Positions 1 through 4,825 of a stretch of DNA of 6,335 nucleotides are shown here, one piece after another (position 1 is the first letter of the stretch; every line of letters begins with the position of its first letter). The notes beneath the pieces are model-generated. The model made no database searches and had not been told where the DNA came from. It saw nothing but the letters and a program-made list of their open reading frames with translations. The position numbers were made by a program, and so were the translations under genes. This DNA is from Oscillospiraceae bacterium (GTDB lineage Bacteria > Bacillota > Clostridia > Oscillospirales > Oscillospiraceae): assembly GCA_017399325.1 (NCBI GenBank), contig JAFQDY010000018.1:1-6335 (forward strand), written 5' to 3'.

Positions 1-7
1 TAATATA

Positions 8-358
8 ATGGACACTTTATATGAACGAATCCAAGCCCTTTGTGAGCAGAATAACATCCGCCCCGGTCGTCTTTGCGACGCGCTGGGCTTAAGCCGCAGT
101 TTGATGACTGACTTAAAGATGGGACGAAAGAAAACCGTCAGCGCAGAAACCGCCCAGAAAATCGCCGGGTTCTTCCGGGTGTCCGTGGAGTATCTGTTGG
201 GGCAGGAAAATGCCGACAATGCCCCGCAGGATGTTTTGGATCAGGTGGATGTGGCTTTCTATGGCGATTTTAAGACTTTGAACGAAGATGAGAAGGAAAC
301 TGTCCGGGATATGGTCCGGCTGATGCGGGAAAGGCGGGCAGCAAGACAGAGGATTTAG
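8..358 (+). CDS. XRE-family (Cro/CI-type) transcriptional repressor
   Basis: A 116-residue DNA-binding protein. Residues about 5-65 form a helix-turn-helix domain: the pair of recognition helices lies near residues 18-37 (RPGRLCDALGLSRS followed by LMTDLKMGRKK), and the domain closes with the usual VSVEYLLG at 58-65. Residues about 80-112 (FYGDFKTLNEDEKETVRDMV and onward) are predicted helical and charged, as in the C-terminal part of many clostridial phage and ICE repressors. The ATG at 8 is preferred because MxTLYERI is a typical start for this family; its ribosome binding site and promoter fall outside the window. The next gene, an ImmA-type peptidase, begins 2 nt after its stop, which suggests an ImmR/ImmA-like pair in which the peptidase cleaves the repressor and relieves repression. 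The target operator is not visible. Domain call is firm; the role is inferred from family and neighbour. Confidence 0.9.
   Translation: MDTLYERIQALCEQNNIRPGRLCDALGLSRSLMTDLKMGRKKTVSAETAQKIAGFFRVSVEYLLGQENADNAPQDVLDQVDVAFYGDFKTLNEDEKETVRDMVRLMRERRAARQRI
348..353 (+). promoter_or_regulatory. Ribosome binding site for the GTG-started peptidase gene
   Basis: AGAGGA lies inside the last codons of the repressor gene, 7 nt ahead of the GTG at 361. It supports the non-ATG start and suggests translational coupling of the two genes. Confidence 0.65.
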
Positions 359-360
359 TT

Positions 361-786
361 GTGTTTGAGATTTGTGATTTTTATGGGTTTTGTAAAGCGA
401 AAAATGTAGATGTGATCCCCTACGACGGCGCGCCCCAACCGGGGGCAACCATTCGGGACGAGGGTAATTATGCGGTGTTTTTGGATTTTACAAAGATCCG
501 TTCCACCCGGCTTTTGCGGGGTGTGTGCCTCCACGAACTGGGCCACGTGGCCACCGGCGCGCTCCACAAGGTGGACAGTCCCTACGAACTGGTGGAGCGC
601 AGCGAGTACCGGGCCAACCGCTGGGCCACGGAAACCTATTTAAGCGAAGAAGCCTTCCGGGAAGCCTTTGCAGAAGGCTATGCGGAACTGTGGGAACTGG
701 CAGAGTACTTCGACCTGCCGGAAAAGTGCGTGGCTGACGCCCTGACTTACTGGAAAGAGCGGAAAGGGATTGATTTCGAGACATAA
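361..786 (+). CDS. ImmA/IrrE-type zinc metallopeptidase
   Basis: A 141-residue soluble protein with the zincin motif HELGH at residues 58-62 (within CLHELGHVATGAL). About 20 residues later comes EYRANRWAT (82-90), matching the E..AN.WA signature in which the glutamate (E82) is expected to be the third zinc ligand. No signal peptide or membrane segment is seen, so it acts in the cytoplasm. In the family (ImmA of ICEBs1, IrrE/PprI) the enzyme cleaves a partner XRE repressor to derepress an element or a stress response. The adjacent upstream repressor, separated by 2 nt, is the obvious candidate substrate. The start is GTG, supported by AGAGGA 7 nt upstream and by the tight spacing. Length is typical for the compact clostridial members. 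Catalytic residues appear intact. The substrate and the inducing signal are inferences. Confidence 0.9.
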   Translation: MFEICDFYGFCKAKNVDVIPYDGAPQPGATIRDEGNYAVFLDFTKIRSTRLLRGVCLHELGHVATGALHKVDSPYELVERSEYRANRWATETYLSEEAFREAFAEGYAELWELAEYFDLPEKCVADALTYWKERKGIDFET

Positions 787-809
787 AAAGCAAACATAAC
801 TGATATACA

Positions 810-842
810 CATACCCCCCACCTCGTCGAGATGGGGGGTATG
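810..842. terminator. Bidirectional hairpin between convergent genes
   Basis: Positions 810-820 (CATACCCCCCA) pair perfectly with 832-842 (TGGGGGGTATG). After one C/A mismatch, CTC 822-824 pairs with GAG 828-830 around a GTC loop. The hairpin lies 23 nt after the peptidase stop on the + strand and 9 nt after the regulator stop on the - strand, the expected position for a shared terminator. The U-tract is poor in both directions (CTTATAAAATC on +, TGTATATCAG on -), so termination efficiency is uncertain. Confidence 0.65.
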
Positions 843-851
843 CTTATAAAA

Positions 852-2051
852 TCACTTGCTGTAACAGCAGTTCACAGCGACCTTTACAAGGCCTATACGC
901 TCACATACGCGGTAACTTGCAGGCGTATCTGCATCTTCTTTGGCATTGGAATTTCCGATGATTGCTTGCTCTCGCAAGCACATATCAATCACATATTTCC
1001 AGAGCAGATCCACGGCATCATCATTCTGATCGAGAGCAAAAATTGCGCCAATATCGTATTTCCGCAATTGGCGAACCGCATCCAAGGTCGGCATAGCAAG
1101 GCAAATAAGTCCATTTTCAGAAAATACGCCTACGGGTTTCATATCCATATTACCCTTGCGCTCAAAATAGAACTGTATGGCCCGCAGGTGTGCATCGGTA
1201 CAGCCACCGGCCTGCTGGAAAGTTTTTACTGCAGGCATATCTTCCGGTGTGAGCACTCGCGCCGACAGACCCGCAACCACAGGAACGGCAACAGAATCAC
1301 CGGGATAAATCATATCGTAGCCCCGTTTGCAAACCAATCCCATTTCTTCGGCCCTTCTGTCAAATGCATCCCATTTTACGGAAACAGGCTTTCTAATATT
1401 AAATCGAAGATGTGTTTGATTCTCAAACAAACGCAAATACTCCACTGCATCCGTTTCTGCCTCGCATACGAGGTCTATGAAAGGTTCTGCGGAATCATAG
1501 TCGGATACATAGACAAAATGCTCCAAATTCTCCGGGTCACCTAGGGTCAGGACTTGGGACTCTGCCACCGTCATGCCTACAATATCTTCCGCATATTTCA
1601 AAGGATTGTGGGTAAAGCAGAAGTCCAATGCCGTCTCCATATCAACGGGCTTCAGTTCGGGGTATTCCCGACAGAAATGACTGTTGGCAATCTTGCCGGA
1701 CATATCATGCCAAGTAACAACAGTATTGGCATATTTCTGTCTGTACTCACTAGGAGGCATACCGTAGAAATTTTTGAATGCCCGGGCAAAACTCTCAGGA
1801 CTTGCGTATCCGAAATCTAAAGCAATATCCAGGATGCTTTTCTCCGTTCTGCGGAGGGCAAGGGCGCATCGGGTCAACTTATAGACCCGGGCATATTCTA
1901 CGGGCGTATACCCCGTATGCTGCCGGAATATTGCATCAAAGTAGGTCAGTGAAAATCCCGCATTCTCCGCGATACTCTGCAGCGACAGGTTTTCTTTTGG
2001 ATTCTTTTGGATGAATCCGATAACTTTGATAATTAAATTTTTGTTTTCCAT
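852..2051 (-). CDS. AraC-family regulator with a C-terminal GNAT-like domain
   Basis: A 399-residue protein. Residues about 6-106 are a complete AraC-type DNA-binding domain with two helix-turn-helix units: the first near 22-46 (LSLQSIAENAGFSLTYFD), the second near 72-95 (SILDIALDFGYASPESFARA), then the family ending NFYGMPPSEYR at 94-104. The domain is N-terminal, as in SoxS/Rob-type regulators that carry an effector region behind it. Residues about 265-395 read like a GNAT acetyltransferase fold: RVLTPEDMPAV at 265-275, GVFSENGLICLAM at 308-320, DIGAIFAL at 333-340, and ASYRVCERIGLVKVA at 378-392, which resembles the last helix and strand of GNATs. The acetyl-CoA loop (Q/RxxGxG/A) is not recognisable after DIGAIFAL, where QNDDAVDLL is found, so this part may sense rather than acetylate. 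Residues 110-260 are unassigned. The ATG at 2051 is chosen over in-frame starts further upstream because AAGGAG sits 8 nt ahead of it and the homology begins there. It is a separate transcription unit behind the acsV-DUF3786 hairpin. Confidence 0.8.
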   Translation of the reverse strand: MENKNLIIKVIGFIQKNPKENLSLQSIAENAGFSLTYFDAIFRQHTGYTPVEYARVYKLTRCALALRRTEKSILDIALDFGYASPESFARAFKNFYGMPPSEYRQKYANTVVTWHDMSGKIANSHFCREYPELKPVDMETALDFCFTHNPLKYAEDIVGMTVAESQVLTLGDPENLEHFVYVSDYDSAEPFIDLVCEAETDAVEYLRLFENQTHLRFNIRKPVSVKWDAFDRRAEEMGLVCKRGYDMIYPGDSVAVPVVAGLSARVLTPEDMPAVKTFQQAGGCTDAHLRAIQFYFERKGNMDMKPVGVFSENGLICLAMPTLDAVRQLRKYDIGAIFALDQNDDAVDLLWKYVIDMCLREQAIIGNSNAKEDADTPASYRVCERIGLVKVAVNCCYSK

Positions 2052-2059
2052 AAAGCCAT

Positions 2060-2065
2060 CTCCTT
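2060..2065 (-). promoter_or_regulatory. Ribosome binding site deciding the AraC-type gene start
   Basis: AAGGAG on the - strand, 8 nt before the ATG at 2051. It excludes the longer in-frame start at 2099, which would add 16 residues without family similarity. Confidence 0.75.
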
Positions 2066-2067
2066 TC

Positions 2068-2103
2068 TGCATTTGTATCGTAACACACGGGTGTTGCATT
2101 TGT
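2068..2103. repeat. 9-bp direct repeat flanking a near-palindrome (candidate operator)
   Basis: TGCATTTGT occurs at 2068-2076 and again at 2095-2103 (27-bp period). Between them lies AACACACGGGTGTT (2082-2095), which matches its own reverse complement at 12 of 14 positions. The whole set lies in the presumed promoter region of the AraC-type gene, just upstream of its ribosome binding site. AraC-family proteins commonly bind paired direct repeats, so autoregulation is a reasonable guess. The repeats are short and could be chance. Confidence 0.4.
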
Positions 2104-2106
2104 CCT
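2077..2106 (-). promoter_or_regulatory. Weak candidate promoter of the AraC-type gene
   Basis: On the - strand AGGACA (2106-2101, 4 of 6 matches to the -35 consensus) is followed after 18 bp by TACGAT (2082-2077, 4 of 6 matches to -10). Transcription would begin near 2070, leaving about 19 nt of leader that contains the ribosome binding site. It lies downstream of the hairpin at 2122-2149, as needed for independent expression. A near-palindrome fills the spacer, so a regulator bound there would affect this promoter. Confidence 0.3.
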
Positions 2107-2121
2107 TGCAGAGATTATGGA

Positions 2122-2149
2122 AATGCACCGGCCTGACAGCCGGTGCATT
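2122..2149 (-). terminator. Hairpin terminator after the acsV-DUF3786 unit
   Basis: AATGCACCGGC (2122-2132) pairs perfectly with GCCGGTGCATT (2139-2149) around the 6-nt loop CTGACA, giving an 11-bp stem starting 12 nt after the DUF3786 stop. On the - strand it is followed by only a short U run (TTTCC, counting stem bases). Position and stem strength support termination; the weak U-tract leaves room for read-through into the AraC-type gene. Confidence 0.6.
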
Positions 2150-2161
2150 ATTTTATATGTG

Positions 2162-2773
2162 TTACATATTGGCCTTGATGGTGGAGATCAAAATATCGCC
2201 GGCCACCACCCGGTCTTCCGCGGCAAAGCCGCTTTCAAAGTTATCCGAGTACAGCACCTGTGCATTGGGTGGAAACTCCTCATCCCCTGCCCACGCCAAG
2301 ATCTGCATTCGGTAGCCGCCTACCAGTTCGAACAGGTAACCGGCATCGCCGTGGGGCACAGACATTGCGCCCATTTTCTCTGCCGCCGCCCGGAATGCAT
2401 CCAAGCGTGTGCCGAATGTAAAAGCCGCGCGAGTCAGCACCCGGCCTGTATAAGGCTTGATATACATTTCACCCCAGGGCATTTCCCGGAAGGTCTTCCA
2501 CTGGCCCTTCCACTGGGCATCCTTACACTCCAACAGATACCGCAAGAGGAACGTTTGGGTGGGCAGCGGCGGCACTGCACCGCCGTCTTTGGGGGTGATG
2601 GAATAGTCAGGGTGGGTGATCGCAAATTCCCGACCCAGTAACTTTACGGTGAAAGCAGTTCCGTCCCACTGCACATCGGACAGGCGCGCTACCGCCTCTT
2701 TCGGGTCAAGTGCGCGGAATTTTTCCTCGTAGTAGGCAAAAGGGACTTCTTCTTTATGGTTTTCGATCTGCAT
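2162..2773 (-). CDS. DUF3786 domain-containing protein
   Basis: A 203-residue, apparently soluble protein of unknown biochemical function. It shows the order of motifs I associate with DUF3786: GREFAITHPDY at 47-57, the PLPTQTFLLRYLL stretch at 69-81, WKTFREMPWGEMY at 92-104, a helical segment about 112-135 (LTRAAFTFGTRLDAFRAAAE), and the signature WAGDEEFPPNAQVLY at 161-175 followed by an acidic-start C-terminal helix. It has one cysteine (C83), so it is unlikely to carry its own iron-sulfur cluster. Its ATG lies 1 nt after the acsV stop, and the Shine-Dalgarno AGGAG lies inside the last acsV codons, so the two are probably translationally coupled. Members of this family tend to occur beside corrinoid and acetyl-CoA pathway genes (my recollection). 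I infer an accessory role in corrinoid protein activation or assembly; no function is proven by the sequence. Confidence 0.8.
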   Translation of the reverse strand: MQIENHKEEVPFAYYEEKFRALDPKEAVARLSDVQWDGTAFTVKLLGREFAITHPDYSITPKDGGAVPPLPTQTFLLRYLLECKDAQWKGQWKTFREMPWGEMYIKPYTGRVLTRAAFTFGTRLDAFRAAAEKMGAMSVPHGDAGYLFELVGGYRMQILAWAGDEEFPPNAQVLYSDNFESGFAAEDRVVAGDILISTIKANM

Positions 2774-2774
2774 A

Positions 2775-4703
2775 TTACATCTCCTGTACGGAATTGGGGA
2801 ATAAACTGCTATCGGTATGGGGAATGAAACAAGCCGCCACGAACGAGTCCATATAGCCGGGGTATGTGGACAGTTCCAGATAGGTCATATTGGCCGCCAC
2901 CTCGTGGCACTTGGCGGTTGCCTGCTCGCTCATTACCATAGCATACGCGCCGGTGAGAGAGGAGTTGCCGATATATTGGTACTTTTCCAGTTCCACATCC
3001 GGCAGCATACCGATGTTCACGGCGTTTTTCATATTGATGCCACTGCCGATGCCGCCGGCCACATACACCTTTTCGATGCACTCAGGGGTCATATCCACCG
3101 ACTGCAAAAGTGTGTCGATACCGGAATAGATAGCGCCCTTGGCCCGGATAAAGTTGTCAATATCCACCTCATTGATGGACACTTCCCGGCCGGTTTCGGA
3201 CTCTTCCGCCGTTGCCAGCACATAGCGGCCCATGCCGTGCTCGTCCCTTTTCACCCGGCTGCCATCCCGGGCAAACAGGCCCTTGGCATTGATAATACCG
3301 GTGCGGAACAGTTCGGAAATAATGTCGATGATGCCGCTGCCGCAGATGCCCACCGGTTTTTGGCCGGCATCGCCTACGATGGTCATTGTAGGCTCCATGG
3401 TGTCTTTGTCGATGGTGACCGCTTCCACGGCGCCGTCGGTTGCCCGCATACCGCAGGAAATGTCGCCGCCCTCAAAAGCAGGGCCTGCAGAACAGGCGCA
3501 GGACATCAGGAAGTCCCGGTTGCCGAACACGATCTCGCCGTTTGTTCCCAAGTCGATAAACAGGGTCATTTCGTCGGTGTCCCACATCATAGTGGCCAGC
3601 GTGCCGGCGGTAATGTCGCCGCCCACATAAGAGCCGATATTGGGCGCAATGGTCACAGGGGCAACAGGGTTGGCAACCAGTTTCAAGTCCCCGGCTTTCA
3701 GGTCTTCCCAAGCGAAGAAACTGGGAATGTAGGGGTCCATACGCACCGGGTCAGCATCCACACCCACCAAAAGGTGGTTCATGGTGGTGTTCGCGCCGAT
3801 GGCTAAGTTCAAAATGCTTTTGGCCTTAATGCCGGCCGCTTTGCAAAGATTTGCCAGAATGGGATTGAGGGTTTCTTTCACGATGGCGTCCTGCAATGCC
3901 TTCCTGCCGCCGGGTCTGGCGCTTTGAATGATCCGGTTGATCACATCCGCGCCGAAGCGGATCTGCCCGTTGCCGGAAGAACCCTTTGCCAGCAGTTTGC
4001 CGCTGGTCAGGTCGGTCAGCACGGCGGTAACAGTGGTGGTGCCGATGTCAATAGCGCAGCCTACAAGGATCGTGTCATCGGGGGCGCAAATATCCATACA
4101 CACAAAGGTATTTTCCTGCAACTGACCCTTTACGCAGACCCGGAAGTTGTTTTCCCGCAAAGCAGCCGCCAATTGGGTCATCACCGCAAAGGGGATCTTC
4201 ACTTTTTCCACACCCAAGGCATCCTGAATGGCCCAGGTCAGGCGCTCGTTATCGGGCATAGTATCGTCAGCGGTGGGTTCTGCCATTTCCAAGGTAACTG
4301 CACGGAATTGATTGGTAAATTCGATGCCGCTTTCCTTCAATGCGGTTTGGCACTGCTCAAAAATGGCGATCTCCTTGGGGCTGCTCAAGTCCGCTGTCTT
4401 CATACGGCTTTGGTAAGCAGACGCGATGTCCGGCACAAAAACGGTGCAGTCACCAACAACTTTGCAGTTACAGGAAAGCCGCCAGCCGGCTTCAAATTCT
4501 TCCTCGGTGATATGGCGGGACGGGATGGTTTCCAAATTGCCTTCCACCAGTTTTACCCGGCATTTTCCGCAAGAACCGTTGCCGGAACAGGGGGCATCGA
4601 TGGCCACATTGGATCGGCGAGCCAGTTCCAGCAGGTTATCGCCTACATTACAGGTCGCTTCAACAGATGCCGCGCCTTCTATTTGAAAAATTACTTTGGG
4701 CAT
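2775..4703 (-). CDS. acsV: Corrinoid protein reductive activator (RACo/AcsV), 2Fe-2S ferredoxin plus ASKHA ATPase
   Basis: A 642-residue ATP-dependent activator that returns the cobalt of the corrinoid iron-sulfur protein from inactive Co(II) to methyl-accepting Co(I). Residues about 1-95 are a 2Fe-2S ferredoxin domain with C39-x5-C45-x2-C48 (APCSGNGSCGKC) and a fourth ligand, most likely C78 (RLSCNC; C80 is a nearby alternative). Residues about 96-205 are linker and middle regions. From about 213 the ASKHA fold begins: phosphate-1 motif GCAIDIGTTTVTAV (215-228), phosphate-2-like LFIDLGTNGEIVFG (381-394), CSAGPAFEGGDISCGMRA (404-421), and the adenosine motif VYVAGGIGSGINM (546-558). Length agrees with characterised RACo proteins of about 630 residues. 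The 2Fe-2S site at the N-terminus distinguishes it from RamA, which uses C-terminal 4Fe-4S sites. The ATG at 4703 has GAGGG 6 nt upstream. It follows acsB but has its own promoter, and shares its transcript with the DUF3786 gene. Some relatives activate methyltransferase corrinoids instead; the acsB neighbour favours AcsV. Confidence 0.92.
   Translation of the reverse strand: MPKVIFQIEGAASVEATCNVGDNLLELARRSNVAIDAPCSGNGSCGKCRVKLVEGNLETIPSRHITEEEFEAGWRLSCNCKVVGDCTVFVPDIASAYQSRMKTADLSSPKEIAIFEQCQTALKESGIEFTNQFRAVTLEMAEPTADDTMPDNERLTWAIQDALGVEKVKIPFAVMTQLAAALRENNFRVCVKGQLQENTFVCMDICAPDDTILVGCAIDIGTTTVTAVLTDLTSGKLLAKGSSGNGQIRFGADVINRIIQSARPGGRKALQDAIVKETLNPILANLCKAAGIKAKSILNLAIGANTTMNHLLVGVDADPVRMDPYIPSFFAWEDLKAGDLKLVANPVAPVTIAPNIGSYVGGDITAGTLATMMWDTDEMTLFIDLGTNGEIVFGNRDFLMSCACSAGPAFEGGDISCGMRATDGAVEAVTIDKDTMEPTMTIVGDAGQKPVGICGSGIIDIISELFRTGIINAKGLFARDGSRVKRDEHGMGRYVLATAEESETGREVSINEVDIDNFIRAKGAIYSGIDTLLQSVDMTPECIEKVYVAGGIGSGINMKNAVNIGMLPDVELEKYQYIGNSSLTGAYAMVMSEQATAKCHEVAANMTYLELSTYPGYMDSFVAACFIPHTDSSLFPNSVQEM
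2781..2785 (-). promoter_or_regulatory. Ribosome binding site of the DUF3786 gene inside acsV
   Basis: AGGAG on the - strand lies within the final acsV codons (Gln-Glu-Met), 7 nt before the DUF3786 ATG at 2773. Ribosomes finishing acsV would be placed directly over the next start, so the two proteins are likely made in a linked ratio. Confidence 0.7.
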
Positions 4704-4740
4704 AAAAATCCCTCACTTTTCTGCTAATTTCTTCGAACTG

Positions 4741-4769
4741 ATTATATCACAGGACTGTCAAGAAGTCTA
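4741..4769 (-). promoter_or_regulatory. Promoter of acsV-DUF3786 with extended -10
   Basis: On the - strand TATAAT (4746-4741) matches the -10 consensus exactly and is preceded by TGA (4749-4747), giving the extended -10 form TGnTATAAT. TAGACT (4769-4764) lies 17 bp upstream and matches the -35 consensus at 4 of 6 positions. A perfect TTGACA at 4761-4756 is only 9 bp from the -10 and so is not its partner. The start of transcription is expected near 4734, giving a leader of about 30 nt with GAGGG at 4714-4710 before the ATG at 4703. The promoter begins right after the acsB terminator. Confidence 0.75.
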
Positions 4770-4770
4770 C

Positions 4771-4807
4771 CAAAAGAAACGCGCCGCAACCGATTGGTTG
4801 CGGCGCG
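4771..4807 (-). terminator. Intrinsic terminator of the acsB transcript
   Basis: A 12-bp perfect stem, 4780-4791 with 4796-4807 (on the + strand CGCGCCGCAACC and GGTTGCGGCGCG), closes a 4-nt GATT loop. On the - strand it is followed by TTTCTTTTG (4779-4771). It starts 18 nt after the acsB stop. A GC-rich stem, small loop and U-rich tail are the full set of features for Rho-independent termination. Confidence 0.9.
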
Positions 4808-4825
4808 CATATTGGGTTAAGTAAC

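Noticed and set aside
4..9. TATAAT overlapping the repressor start codon
   Set aside because: It matches a -10 box, but a transcript from it would begin after the ATG that the family alignment supports; the upstream sequence needed to judge it is outside the window.
831..1544. Open frame of 237 codons on the + strand antisense to the AraC-type gene
   Set aside because: It begins inside the terminator hairpin, lacks a ribosome binding site and any recognisable motif; the opposite strand encodes a clear AraC domain.
2817..3806. Open frame of 329 codons on the + strand antisense to acsV
   Set aside because: Histidine- and glycine-rich shadow translation with no domain; the - strand frame has all RACo motifs.
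4734..4755. CRP/FNR-like inverted half sites TGTGA and TCA around the acsV -10
   Set aside because: The spacing is one base short of the usual N6 and the right half is incomplete, so it is better explained by the extended -10 alone.
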